Below, piece by piece: positions 12,326-24,769 of a DNA stretch of 64,000 nucleotides. The stretch's first letter is position 1. Each line of letters starts with the position of its first letter. The notes under the pieces were generated by a model. That model ran no database searches and was not told the DNA's origin. It saw only the letters and a list, made by a program, of their open reading frames with translations. The position numbers were made by a program, and so were the translations under genes. The stretch is from Cephalopachus bancanus (taxonomy: Eukaryota > Chordata > Mammalia > Primates > Tarsiidae): NCBI GenBank assembly GCA_027257055.1, contig JAPVLO010000624.1, forward strand, positions 558,001 to 622,000, written 5' to 3'.

Positions 12326-14345
12326 TTGTGAAAGGTTTTTTGTTTTTCTCTTTAGTTCTGTTATTCAGTGTCAGTGGGAGAGGCTTTCCCTTCTGATGTT
12401 TGCTCAGTCCTCTGCTCTTCCCTTATCTGGGGTCAGGATTTATTCTATTTTAAAATAGGATGGTGGGTGGGAAGTTTTGTTGGCTCTTGTAGTTTTTGAA
12501 GTTTGAATAAAGTAGGGGATGGGGCAGCTGGATTCAGAAACTGCTCGCAAATTACAATTATTGTTGTATGTATTCCCTGAAACCCACTCCCCACCAGCAC
12601 CCTATATGATGATGTAAAGCAGAAAGCAATGCATAACACAAGTGAACACACACATACACACACACACAGACATACATACATAGACACCCCAAATCAAACT
12701 GGAATAACAACAAAGTGAAGCAAAACAAACAACAATAAAAAAAAGAAAACTAAATGCACATACATGCCTAGCACAAAGTGAATAGAGAAGAGAAACAGAA
12801 TAACCAAAAAAAAAATTCAGTTTGAACCCTCCCACATATATTGACACATACCTTAAACTACAAAAAATGAAATTAAAGAAACCCAGAAGAATAAAGATCA
12901 AAAACAAACCAACAATAACAACAACAAAATTGAAAGATGAACACTCAGTCATTCACATACAAACATAAGCAGAAAATGACAAATAAAAGAAGAACAAAAC
13001 AGAAAAAAAAGAAAATAATTTTGGTGATGCAGATCATTTTAAAAATAGATGAACAAACAAACGATCAAAATTTTTTTAAAAAATTAAAAAAAAAAAACCC
13101 ACCCTCTTGTGGCAGGCTCTGTAGTTGTTTCTCTAATCAGGTCTCTCCTGCAGAGCCACCTCTTTCACTCTCTCCTCCATGTCTGGAGCAGGGAAGGGGG
13201 AGTGGTAGTGGAGGTGGGTAGGGCTGCAGTCCTCCCCTCCCACTCTTGTATGGTCAAGAGACCTCCTCAGTGGGGAGGTGCGGGATTGGCTCTTCCCCAG
13301 GTATGTACTTACAGGGAGTGCCCCAGCCAGGCCTATCCTTGAATGGAGTTCTCCTATTGTGACCGATGTTCAGGCTCCGCCTGCGTTTGCCCCTCTCGGT
13401 CATGGTCCGGCTCTGTGGGTCCGACGATCAGAGGATTACTGGGGAGGAGGGGAGTTGGGTCATCCCTGGACTCACCAGTGATCTCTTTGGAGTCCTTCTT
13501 TATCCTTTTCTGACCACACCCTTTGTCCCACGGCTGGATCAGGGTAGGGGTGGGGTGCCTGGAACTCAGCACCTGTCAGGTCCCTCCAAGGTTTGTGCTT
13601 TGAGGATATTCCCTCTGGGTCACCATCAATCCCTGAGTAGTTGATCCTCCAGTCATAGAGATCAGGTCTGTTGCTCTGTGATGAACAAGTCTGAGTACTT
13701 TCCTGTCCTGCCTTCAAGATGGTGGTGGGGTACCTCTCTTGTCCTCTTCCATGGGACTTTGCATCTGGACTCCCTCCACAGCCCCTGTCACCAGTGCCCT
13801 GCCAGGTGCTGAAGTGGTGAGGCAAAGCCTGGAGTGGGCAGTCTCTCCTGCTGCAAAGGTGAGGGAGAGCCTGGGGCGCGATAGTCTCTCCCTGCCACTT
13901 CTTCACAGGAACACTTTTGTTCATTTAAAAAAAAAAATCCCTCAACTCTGTGGCCTGGGAAGAGCCAGAGACAAAGCAGAGAAGCTGCAGCACCAGCTAG
14001 TGTACCAGGGGGCTGGCCACTTGCTCACAAACCCCTACTTAGACAGTCTCTTCCAACGTTTTCTTTTTTTGTTGATTTAAAAAAAGAAAAAGAAAGAAAA
14101 TGGCGCTCGGCTTCTGCATCCTGGGAATCACTAGGGTCCAGCCCAGTAGCTGTTACACCAGCTGCTGCATCAGGAGAGTCCTGACCACTAGCTCCCTAGC
14201 CCTCACTCAGTCAGCCACTCACATGCCCACTCACTCATGAGCACATACACAAAATTTTCCATACACTCACTCACTCACTCACTCACTCACATTGGGACTT
14301 TCATAGTCTGACTGGCTTGGCCATCATCTTCCCAACCTCTTCTCT
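12326..14345 (-). promoter_or_regulatory. L1 5' UTR / internal promoter region
   Basis: About 2 kb upstream of ORF1, corresponding to 34522-36542 in the other full-length copy. It contains an A-rich stretch (12700-13100), a CA-rich patch at 12650-12690, G+C-richer DNA (13100-13900) and, at the extreme 5' end, an array of ACTC units at 14266-14290 (GTGA on the element's strand). L1 5' UTRs carry the internal RNA polymerase II promoter. Activity here is unlikely, given its age, but untested. Confidence 0.65.
14266..14290. repeat. (ACTC)n simple repeat in L1 5' UTR
   Basis: A run of about six ACTC units. The homologous site in the plus-strand copy (34568-34581) has only three to four GTGA units, so the array length varies between copies. 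Confidence 0.85.
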
Positions 14346-14364
14346 TCTTTTGCCCACTTTTTAA
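14346..14364. repeat. Target-site duplication of nested full-length L1 (copy 2)
   Basis: Partner of 7987-8005; differs from it at one base. Confidence 0.92.
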
Positions 14365-14406
14365 CAGTGCTGTTTGTTTTTATCTGTTTTGTACGTTTGA
14401 ATTCCA
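14365..14406 (-). mobile_element. 5' remainder of the outer truncated L1
   Basis: Continuation of the outer L1's ORF2 beyond the nested insertion. It aligns with 61965-62010 of the minus-strand L1 near the window end. It is followed at once by the second outer target duplication (14407-14419). Confidence 0.82.
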
Positions 14407-14419
14407 TCTGACCAGTTTC
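14407..14419. repeat. Target-site duplication of outer L1 (copy 2)
   Basis: tctgaccagtttc, partner of 7171-7183 with one mismatch. Confidence 0.75.
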
Positions 14420-15069
14420 CTCACAGCATGTTGTTACTAGGTAGTTCATCTTTGATGGTGGCTGTATTCCTCTAGAGCAAGCATTCTATGTGAAAAGATT
14501 ATTATGACCTATGTTCATAAAAAGCTTTAGAGTCATGCAGACTTAGCTCTAGCTCATTCTGTTGTCACATTCAAGAATTAACAAACTATGGAAGCTGTAA
14601 ACAGGAGTGTGATTCTTTGGACAACCATCTTAGGAAATTACCTACCACCTACCTTTATAAATCCTGAGAACTCTAGAAATGCATGCATTTACTGTATATT
14701 CCTTCTTATGGCTTCCATTTACCTACCCCAAGGTTATCCTCTCAAATTTACTTTCATTTTTGGATGAAGGTATTTCTTTCCTCTTTAACCTTAATAATTT
14801 TTAAAGTGACTTCAATATCTTTGGGGATGACTCAATCCAGAACAATTCTCTGACATTAATTCTAATGATCTTTACCTCTATATTTATTCAGTATCTGCAC
14901 ATTCAGGAACATCTTGAAATATATTAAAACTGAGCAGCTCTACACTACATAAAAAAAAATTAAGCTTCAATTTATTATGGTCTGTTTAATGACATCAGCA
15001 TATCTTCCCAACCCTATAACACTAATATACCTACTCTATGGACTTAGGAGAGAACTTCAGTAATTCACG
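14420..15069. other. Unassigned DNA
   Basis: No gene. The first ~100 bp may continue the old LTR-like sequence left of the L1 block. Confidence 0.35.
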
Positions 15070-16010
15070 TCCTAGACTACTCCATCTTCTCTTAATCTGT
15101 CTATTTCTTTATGGGCTAACTTTCTTATCTTTCTAACTTAGACTCCCAAGTTTGCCACTTTGATCACCCTGTCACTATCACTCTGTCTCTTTTACCCTTA
15201 GCTTTTCCATCAAACCCCTTTGAAAAAGTCATAATTTTGGATGACATAACAGTTATGCTTCTTTACTCTTTCACAAATGAGAATTACTGAAAAAAAAATT
15301 ATGCAACACCTCTTCCCTGTCATCTTTGAAATACTTTCTTGACATCACATTCTTTTGTAGTTATATTTAAGTTCAAAACTTCTTGTGAAAATCTAGTTTC
15401 TTTAAAGAAGAATATACATTTTTGGCAAATTCATTCCTTGTTATTTTTCTAGATTGACAATAACTATAAAATAGACCCTTTTAAAATCTTACTTGTCACT
15501 ATTGGCCATTCTTTCCTTTAAGCAAGAAACACCTCCATAACTTCTGTGATTTTCCTTCTTTTTTGGGATTTCATCCTATATCTCTAGAATTTATTAGTTT
15601 CCTTTTGGGCTCATGTTTTTCTTTCCATTCCTTAAATATTCATGTTCTCCAAGTCTGCTCTATCAGCTTTCTGTTCTTTTTACTATTCACACTTATGAGG
15701 TTACTTCACCCACATTCATGGTTTCAATTACCACTTATGTGTTATATATTTAGCCTTAAATTCTGCCCTGATCTCAATACACAATTAATAAATCCAGCTC
15801 ATTCTTGGAATTCTAACTTATATGTCTTACAAGAATTTTGAGCTCTACGTATTCTAAAAACATTCTAGTGATTTTCTCCCAAAATCCATTTCTTAACTGC
15901 ATTCTCTTCCTAGGTGAATGACATAAAGATTCCTCATTTGTTAAAACCAGAAACATAGGAGTCATCCTTGATTTCTATATTCAATCATTCCCAGTGTCCT
16001 GCTAATACAT
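15070..16010 (+). mobile_element. L2 LINE fragment
   Basis: The stretch near 15955-15985 translates to a block like IGVILDF, the conserved '(L/I)GV(I/V)LD' segment near the C-terminal end of the CR1/L2-clade reverse transcriptase. The upstream block around 15700-15850 also follows the L2 order (the 'catggtttcaattacca' segment). The copy is very diverged. Its left boundary is uncertain. Confidence 0.55.
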
Positions 16011-18821
16011 ATTCTTTTTCCTCTATCACATTCATTTCTGCTGATATTAGTCAACTGCAGTGCTATTAAATGGCAATAATTGAAGGCATAATTCTTAGTT
16101 TTCAGAAGCATTTGAAAGTAAATAGTATCTAATGAAATGCTATTATAATACTTCAGAAAAGAGACAGAGCTCACCTATGATTTTTATTTCCTTGACAGCG
16201 TTTCTAACTAGGATGTCCTAGAGTCAGAAAAGTATGATCTTTGGAGCAAAGATACGACCTGTGAATATTCATCACTAAGAATTTTTTTCCTCAGTTGTAG
16301 TTGCAGATGATGCTTATTTTTTATGGTTATGTGAAGACTAGATCAAATGTGGAGATGCATAGGTACCAAATATTTTTTATCATTTTTAAATTTTTGTTAT
16401 TAATACATGCCTGATTATTTCTACATGTCATTCTTGAACTGTTCACTCTGAGTGCTGTTTGAAAGGAAGAGAGCTTCAAAAACATAATTGACTATGCACA
16501 TACATGGAGGTACCATGTTAATGCCATATACATTCTTACTAGTGAGGTGCCACCCAAGACTGGAAACATGAACATATTTTTTTCAATTCCGTGAAGCAAC
16601 TTCGAAAAAAATTAGCGGTGACTACTTCATAGTTGAGAAAAAAAGAACTCAGTTTATTGAAACCAACATATATTTCATCAGATGACAGAAGCCTGCTCTT
16701 GAAATTATAACAGGGCGCATTGGTGAGAGGATTGGTAATGACAGCTACACAAGGAAAGAATGACATTAATAAAGAAATAATTGAAGGGATTTGTTGCTTG
16801 TCATCCATAAAAAAGCATTACTTCTAACATAGTTAAAAATGCAATCAATCAACACAAGCCAGGACATTCTCCTGGGAGAGATAGGGAAACTACAGTGAGC
16901 AATGTGCTAACTGACCTAGAGAAAAGTGAACCATTTCTTGAGCTTTGAAATAAAGTTCACAGAAGCTTTTTATATCACCACTTTTGGTGAAATTTGCATT
17001 CCTGGAAGGCCACATTCATAGATGACAAGTATAGTTGGTCTTTGTAAGAGTTGTAAAGCCTCTTAGTGCAGTTTCTTATGTCTCACCACAAAAGTCTGAG
17101 AATTAAAGAAAAGAAAATATTACTGGTTTACTCCATAGATGGTCACATAAGTCAAACTTTTAACAGAACATAAAATAAAAATTATTTTCATAATCATAGA
17201 AAATTCATTAACTGTTTTATGCAACAACAGTGTGAAGGTCATGAGCATATCCTAATGTAACTTAAATTAAAATGTTCATGAAGAAAGTAGTTCGCCAAGT
17301 CACCAGAATTTGGGGGAAAATATATAACATCATCTTGTTTTCAATAATTCATAGTTTAGTAGCAAAATTATAAAGATCTGTTTCATATTTATAGTTTGGC
17401 AATTTATTTTAACAAGATTAAAACAATCACACCAATTAATGTGTTAAATTGCATAATTGCTGAAAATACCCTAACTTTATGCCATCTATTATACCATTCT
17501 TCTCATAAATCTGATGATATATAAGTAGTAAACATATCTTCAGGAAAAAGGGAATGCTCTAGAGAGTAAAAGGACAATCAACTTACTTAGTCATCTTACT
17601 GTACAAGACGAAAAGTAAACTATGCTTTATGTTAGGGAAACTATAATTTTAGGAAATGTTCACTTAGGCAATTGCAATTAATATTAAGATTCCAGAAGTT
17701 CAAACACTTCTGGTAATGTTTAAATTATAGGGTTATAATTAACCACTTTGAACTAAAGCTATTCCTTTTGACTATGTAACAAAGAGGAAGTTTATGGCAG
17801 GTTTATCACCTTATGTAAAGCTTTTAAATGATCAAAAATTGGTCAGAGAAAAGAGAATTTTTAGTGCTTGTTCAGAATTTTTAAGACAGTACTTTTATGT
17901 GATTCACTACTTGTCCCGGGAGGGGACCTGTAGAGTCTAACCTGATTGGCATATGCTTTATGGGACTCCATTGCCCTCCAAGTCACATCTAAAAAGAGCC
18001 CTATGCAGACTAAGTTTACTGAAGGAAGTAAGACTTTCATAGGGCCATAGGGTACTCTCTTCAGACTTTAAGTTAAACTTATGCCTGGATATCTTTTGCA
18101 CTTTAGTTTTTGTGCTTTGCAGTATTATTTATAGAGTGACAGTATCTAGACATTGTTACTTGTTTTCAGAATTATTGATTCTTTTTTCTCATAGTAGTGA
18201 TATTGTAGATTACAAAATTACTATATAACTAATTTTAGATATGATTTCTTTATATTTAATTAATAAGTGAGCTGAGTTGCCTAATAATAGGCAATGCTGT
18301 TTTTTCACCAAGAATTAGAACAAATATACTCTCCTTTAAAGAAGCTATCTCAAAATCAACTTCCAATTCATTCTTTGACTTAGTTATATTTTGGGATATG
18401 AAAGAGAAGCTCTTTGGAATTTCCTTTATAATTTCCAGATAAATAATCTGATATTTATCAGAATTCATAAGCTTTTAGAAAAGTCTTTCATGAATTGTTT
18501 GCATATACTTCCTGTATTTCTTGCCAAATAACAGTTCTATAGTTTCTTTTTGTACTCTATGTTTACTTAAATATGAATCCATATTCACTTTTACACAGTT
18601 GGAAGCCTAGCTTTTAAAGTAATTGCATCTGAAAAAAACTATTTGCGAGGTGGTAAATGGTTCCTAGATTTCAGAACTGAGGAGAGAATTTAGTCTGAGG
18701 ATTAAGCCTCTTTTTTATGGGAGGGACCAGTTTTGTTAGCAGTTTCAACCAACCAGATATAAAACAAGTATCTAACTCATGGTACCTGGGAAACTCAGAA
18801 CCAAGAAGTAATTCAAATACT
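16011..18821. other. Unassigned A+T-rich DNA
   Basis: 2.8 kb without a recognisable repeat, RNA gene or coding exon. Short open stretches (16539-16808, 18256-18468) show no known domain and look random. Confidence 0.4.
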
Positions 18822-20754
18822 GCTAAACAAGCAGAAATTGGAAACATTTCCCCTGAAAACCAGAAAGTACAAGTATGTCCACTCTCATCCCTCCTGTTCA
18901 ACATAGTACTGGAAGTCCTAGCTAGAGGAATAAGATAAGAGAAGGAATTTGGGGGTATCCAAATAGGAAAAGAAAAAGTTGTTATCCCTCTTTGCAGACA
19001 ACATGATTCTATACCTCGAAAACCCAAGAGAATCTGTTAAAACCTCCTTGCACTGATAAAGGACTTTGACAAAGTCTCAGGGTATAAAATAAATGTGCAA
19101 AAGACAGTCGCATTCCTATACACCAACAATAAACAAACAGAAATACAAATAAAAAGCAAAATCTCATTCACAATAGCCACACACAAAAATGATATACCTT
19201 GGCATCTTCCTAGACTAGAGAAGTTAAAGACCTTTACAATGTAAACTGCAAAATACTACTGCTCAAAGAAATCAAAGATGACACAAACAAATGTAAAACT
19301 ATTCCATGCTCATGGATTGGAAGAATCAACATGTTAAGATGTCTATCCTACTCAAGACAATCTACAGATTTAATGCAATACCCATTAAATTACCAGCAAC
19401 ATTCTTCTCAGACCTGAAAATGACAACACAGAAATTCATATGGAAACATACACAACCACAAATAGCCAAAACAATCCTCAGCAAAACAAAACAAAACAAA
19501 CCAAAAATAAAGCAGGAGGCATCACACTCCCCGACTTTAAGCTTTGTTATAAAGTTACAGTAATCAAAACAGACTGGCATTGCCACAAGAACAAGCAAAT
19601 GGACCAATGGAACAGGATAGAGATTTGGGGAGCAAAACCTCAATTTCTCAACTGACTCATCTTCCACAAAGCCTCCACCACCAAACCCTGGGGAGAGGAG
19701 AACCTATTCGGTAAATGGTGCTGGGAAAATTGGCTGACCACATGCAGAAGATTAAAACAAGACCCATAACTATCACCATACACAAAAATCAACTCTAAAT
19801 GGATTAAAGACCTAAATGTAAAACCTCAAACTATAAGAACCTTAGAAAATGCAGGAGACACCCTTATGGAAATTGGAACTGGAAACCAACTCCTGATCAA
19901 AACCCCAAATGCCCATGGCAGAAGAGATAAGATAGAGAAGTGGGACCTCATCAAAGCAAAGCCAAAGCAACCATCAAGAGAGCAAAGAAATGGACCATAG
20001 ACAGGAAAAAATATTTACCAACTGTATATCCAACAAAGGCCTAACTTCTAGGATCTACTAGGAACTCAAACGCACTGAAAAGAAAAAGACAAGCAACCCT
20101 ATTATGAAATGGGCAAAAGACATGAATAGACAGTTCTCAAAAGAAGACAAATGAGCTGCCAAGAGATACATGAAAAAATGCTCAGTCTTACCAATCATCA
20201 AAGAAATGAAAATGAAAACCACACTGAGATATCACCTAACGCCAGTCAGGATAACCATCATCAATAACACAAAAAACAACAGAGGCTGGAGAGGATGCGG
20301 GGAAAAGGGAACACTTCTACACTGTTGGTGGAAGTGTAAATTAGTGCAACCTCTGAGAAAAATAGCTTGGTGATTCCTAAAAGATCTAAAAATCAACCTT
20401 GCATGCAATCCCACAATCCCTCTACTGGGAATATACCCAAGGAACTCAAATCAGTCTATGAAAAAGATACCTGATATCTATGAAAAAGATAATAACATGC
20501 ATGTTTATTGCAGCAGTACTCAGAATAGCAAAAATATGGAACCAACCATGCTGCCCATTGAAAGAGGACTGGATAAAAAAAAAAGTGGTACATACACATG
20601 TTGGAATATTATACAGCCATTAAGAAGGACAAAATTATGAACTTTGTAGCTATTTGAATGGACTTAGAGTCTATAATACTGAGTAATACTGAGTGATCTA
20701 TCACAGAAACAAAGTACTGAGTACCACATGTTCTCACTCATAAGCACACCTTGA
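18822..20754 (+). pseudogene. L1 ORF2 C-terminal half, broken
   Basis: Encodes, in fragments, the end of the reverse transcriptase domain and the C-terminal region of ORF2. Recognisable pieces are [20 protein letters not shown] (18873-18938), the [18 protein letters not shown] segment (19363-19420) and the [18 protein letters not shown] segment (20302-20360). The catalytic loop that normally reads FADD has become FADN-like in a shifted frame near 18990. The canonical stop is at 20752-20754. At least four frame breaks are visible. Confidence 0.85.
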
Positions 20755-20938
20755 ACAAATATAATACTATAAGAAAGAAATTGGCAGTAGTGGGAAACTG
20801 CCAGGGTAGGGATTGCACACCTCATCAACAAGGGTACCTGCATAATAAACATTTGTATACCTAACTCTGAATGGTACTCCACATGTTTAAAATAAAAAAA
20901 AAATAGACCAAAAAACCCCCCAAAACAAACAAAAAATA
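18822..20938 (+). mobile_element. 5'-truncated L1 (plus)
   Basis: Starts inside ORF2 just before the TRQGCPL-equivalent region, runs through the FADD-equivalent region and the C-terminal part, and ends in a 3' UTR and an A-rich tail (20891-20938). Its 3' UTR matches the other young L1s here (gggaaactgccaggg ... catttgtatacctaa). A clear target duplication was not found. Confidence 0.9.
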
Positions 20939-21940
20939 CAGATGCCTCAGATTGAAATGTTAAATTGAGTGTATACTTATTAAGGGCATTTTTTTTTTTA
21001 CCTGAATATGACTGTTGGTTAGACTCCCCCTGAAAATTAATATCTACCATTGACAGAAAGGCCATTCTGTCTCTCTCTCTTTTTTCTTCTTTCCTCCGCG
21101 TTTGTTCACTGCTGATCAGAAGATTGGAAAGGTATACAAATATAATCTTCTTAACATACAAAAAAGAGTGTGAAGAGGAACTGCTTGTGACTTTTATGTG
21201 AAGCTTTCCAAACTTTGGGAAACATACTCTTGACTATTATGATTGTTTTTTTCTGGACACCTCCATTGTTGGCTATCATTTGGGCAGGCGGGAGGCGGAC
21301 TTGTCTTAGATGGAGGTGTTAGATTGAGGGGGACAGAGCTCCATAGCCTAGAAAAACTTCAGTTGGGAAGAGGTAAGACGACATCTGTAGTATATTGGCA
21401 GGTAAAAGATTAATAAACATTAGTTAAGGGACTAAGGAGAACAGGTGTTTCCCTGTGAAGGGACTAGTAGAAAGTTATCTTTTCTTTTTCTGCATTACGA
21501 TACTCTTCCACTTGCCTATGGCTTCTTCTTGGTCTTAGCTGTATTTTGGGCATCTAAGGAAAGACTGTGTATATCCTGGAGAATAAACAACCCAGAAAGT
21601 AACAGTGTCACATGCATGAATTGCTAAATGAACCTGCAATGGAGTCTGCAGTATGTTTGTAACAAGAATATGATCTTAAACTACAGTTATCTGTGTAGAA
21701 AGGAAGCATGATTCCCTGTGTCTGGAGAAACTGGGAAGCAATTGGATGACATTAAAATTTGAGGAATGTGTGACCATCATCTTTATCACCATTGTCATCG
21801 ATAATAATAATTCCTGTAATTTGTGGAGTGCAGTCTAATTTTGAAATTACTTTGCCCTAGAATCACTGAATTTGTTTTTTATCTGAGATTTTAGCTATAG
21901 AGTATAACTGGAAAAACTATTAGCCAGACTAATTATAAAA
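20939..21940. other. Unassigned DNA
   Basis: No gene or repeat recognised. There is a CT-rich tract near 21067-21095. Confidence 0.4.
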
Positions 21941-22089
21941 TAAGACACATATACTAAAATTGGAATGATACAGAGAACATTAGGATGGCCCTTGCACAAG
22001 GATGGCATGTAAATTATGAAGCATTCCATATTTTTTGGAACAATAATAAAATGTATTTTAAAATGAAAAAAAAAAAAAAATTAAGACAC
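21941..22089 (+). pseudogene. U6 snRNA chimeric retropseudogene
   Basis: Positions 21946-22036 match U6 spliceosomal RNA from about nucleotide 17 to its 3' T run. They include the block CACATATACTAAAATTGGAA, an ATACAGAGAA block (the region that pairs with the 5' splice site), a GGATGG...AAATTATGAAGC block, and the ending CCATATTTTTT. The first ~16 nt are absent. Twenty-nine further bases follow (22037-22065, containing AATAAA), then 15 As (22066-22080). The duplication taagacac at 21941-21948 and 22082-22089 flanks the unit. The structure is that of an L1-mobilised U6 copy joined to a second sequence before the poly-A tail. The mutated, 5'-truncated U6 lacks an upstream Pol III promoter context and is not expected to be a working snRNA. 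Confidence 0.9.
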
Positions 22090-23811
22090 CCCAGTGGTCA
22101 AAATCATACATGATAAAAATGTATAGTTAATGAGTTTGCACCCACTAACATTTTTTCTTTTAATTTATTTTCTCGTGTATACATACATTCAAATACATAA
22201 ACATGCATACTGTGATATACAAATATATGTACATACAAAAATACACACAAAATACATTTATATATTTTCTCATCAAATCCTTCCAACACTATAAGATATA
22301 AATTCTAATAATTTTCACTGGACAAATATATGAACAGAGATATAAATAGATTAATTAACTTACTTTAAGATGTGGAGGGGGATTTGCATCCAGGCCATGA
22401 ATTTCAGCGATGTCTTGCTTAGCTTCTGCCTCATAGGACAATGGCTTCTTGCACTCTCAAGGCAACTTCAAAAACAGTTACCATGAATTAAGAACTGGTT
22501 GAAAAATATTGAGATAATCTCTGATTTAAGTTGTATGGCAAGGGAAATCCTTTCCCACTTGTTTTATATTCATCATATTTATAGTCACTTGGTATTTAGA
22601 TTTGTAAGTAGGGATACATTTAAATGCAATGTCATACACTTTGAAAGCACAATGTATTTTTGTTACCTGGCTTAAAATGCATCACAGAAGTCATTTTTCT
22701 CTCAAGAAATGTCTAGTACATTAGCTTAAAAGATGATATTGGTGAGTTGATAGTATGCATATTTTAAATAGAATGTTCAACTGTATTTAATGTGTATTTG
22801 TGAGAAACAGCTATATATTCATGATATTTATGAAGAGCTAAGCCAGCTTATCATTCACTTCCCAGACAGTGAGCTATTCCTTCTTTGCAAATCATCCGTC
22901 ACCCAACAGAAAAAATAAAGAAGACTGTTTTTTATAAATGAAGGTTTCTAATATGTAAACACCATCTTATAAATGAAAATAGAATTTCCCTTTATTGGGT
23001 ACAGACCTTATGCTGCAAGTGAGCTAGTAGACTGAAGAGGGGACAAAATATTGCAACGTGTTGTATTATTCTGCCCTGATTATATAATGGAAGCCCAAGT
23101 CATGATTGAAAAGGTTCTCAATATTCAGGGACATCATCTTATTCTTCAGGTGTTAACAGTAAATACGGTTATAAGTTTTGTATAGCTGTAGGATTGACTT
23201 TAAAAGGGTTTGGAAACGCACTAGAAGTTGACGCAGGCTTGATAATTAAGGAAACAATAGAAAAAACTATAGAAAATACGAAAAGGAGCAGGAAAAAGAG
23301 AAGTTGTGTATGATACATTACATGAGCAGACATTAAAATTAAATAAAACGTAGAGGCCCTGATTTAAATTTTTTCAGGAAATCAGAAATAACTGCTAGTT
23401 ATATGACACAATTGATCATGAAAATGTAGATATTGAAAGCAACTTATCCATTAAGAACACAACAAACGATGTCTACAACTCAGGTGCATAGAAAGAAGGA
23501 ACCCAAAAAGAAATGGAAAAAGACTAGACAACACTACTTCCAGCTCTACCTGCTACTGTAAGGTGGGAGGACCCATAGATTGTAAGAAGTATTTTGTTAA
23601 GTAATGAGTGTAAGGCCTCTAAGAAAGGATACTTAAGTCTTCCTTATGTTAATACTCAGCAATTATCAGATGAAAAGATAGAACTAGAACTAAATTGGTT
23701 GAAGAAGGCAGTCAACAGGAAAAAATCAGTTTTTAGATGTAGAACATTTCATAAGAGAAAGTGAAGGAACTTGAGGGGTGTTCTAGGTTCCAGTGTCTTA
23801 AAAAGGTAAAA
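22090..23811. other. Unassigned A+T-rich DNA
   Basis: No gene found. 22170-22275 is rich in alternating TA/CA (tacata-type) sequence but forms no clean tandem array. Confidence 0.4.
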
Positions 23812-24000
23812 GCAGTCTTTCTCAATGTGTGTATGAGAATCAACTGCAATGTTTAAGAATGCGGATTCTCTGTTCCTTTACTAGACATTGAGAAATGGAG
23901 TTTCCAGGGGATGATCCCTGGAACCCACATTCATTTAAAATAAAATCTTTCTAAGTGATTCTTATACCCATGAAGTAAGAATCATCTGATTAAAGAATTT
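23812..24000 (+). mobile_element. MER5A-like hAT-Charlie MITE
   Basis: The sequence follows the non-autonomous MER5A pattern: the 'tttctcaatgtg..atgagaatcaactg' start, a central 'ggattct' block, then 'cattcatttaaaat' and 'aagtgattcttatac'. Divergence is strong and the end positions are approximate. Confidence 0.55.
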
Positions 24001-24769
24001 GGGGATGGAAAGAATCCTTTTAGGATAGAATTCTGAGTGTGGTAGTAAATCTGTTGCAAGAGAGAAGTGGACGTTTCAAAGAAGAAAGAGAAGAGGATAC
24101 TCTTTAATCTTAGATGTCTAAAAGAAATAGGGAATATTTTTCAGTAGTGGTAACTTAGGGCATCTTGAAAATAATTCACCACCACCTAATTACAGGACAA
24201 TTCAGGCAAGAAGGCTCAGGAACTGCATGTAGAAGGTCATGGAGACTGGTGATGACTTCACATTAGGGGGTCATATGATATTAGGTGGCAACTACTACAG
24301 TGACTTCATTCCTTGACTTGTTTTTTGTTTTGTTTTTTTTACACTGTGAGTGGAATTTTGGTAAATCTCTTACATATACCGAGGATTACTAATTTCTGCT
24401 GAAGCAAGTGGGAGTGTGTTTTACATTTAGATACATTTTCTGATGCACTCTAGACATTGAATGTTCTGAAAGAAAATTCAAAAATTGGCTAGGCATAAGG
24501 AAGAGGGAAAGTAGAAGTGACAATTTCAGTTATTCTGGTGATTGTGGTACTTGGAAAGAATAAACAATGAGAAGTAAACAGAAGCGTGTGTGAATGGTAC
24601 TGAATGAAATAAGATGAGTTCTTGGTAAGGGTTCCAACTTGTACTTGGTGAAAATCATGAAAAGTATGTTTGGAAGAACTATAAGATCTCCAGTAAAATT
24701 GACATACAAGATTGCAGATAGAGGACCAAAAAAAAAAGAGAGATAAAAAACATAGCAGGCATTGTTTTT
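24001..24769. other. Unassigned DNA
   Basis: No recognisable gene or repeat. There is a short T-rich patch near 24320-24340 and an A run near 24728. Confidence 0.4.

Larger units (their letters stand above)
8006..14345 (-). mobile_element. Full-length L1 (minus), nested in another L1
   Basis: A complete retrotransposon of 6340 bp. It has a 3' UTR at 8006-8186, ORF2 remnant at 8187 to about 11265, an inter-ORF region, ORF1 remnant at about 11430-12325, and a 5' UTR of about 2 kb ending at 14345. The 5' end (minus strand gaggttgggaagatgatggcc) matches the 5' end of the other complete copy at 34522 (gagtcgggaagatggc). Compared with that 7.1 kb copy it lacks about 720 bp at the start of ORF2. 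It is flanked by a 19-bp target duplication. Many stops and frameshifts make it immobile. Confidence 0.93.

Noticed and set aside
12650..12690. CA-rich tract as a possible independent microsatellite or Z-DNA element
   Set aside because: Part of the L1 5' UTR; short and impure.
12602..12952. 116-codon open stretch rich in C, V and F
   Set aside because: It is the translation of the A- and CA-rich L1 5' UTR on its own strand; composition-driven, no domain.
13366..13924. Several overlapping G+C-richer open stretches that might look like exons
   Set aside because: They lie within the L1 5' UTR and the same DNA recurs at 34980-35660 in the other full-length L1.
14266..14290. ACTC array considered as a CRISPR-like or satellite repeat
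   Set aside because: Simple tetranucleotide run in an L1 5' UTR of a mammal; no spacers.
21941..22089. Functional U6 snRNA gene
   Set aside because: First ~16 nt missing, many substitutions, poly-A tail and target duplication: a retropseudogene.
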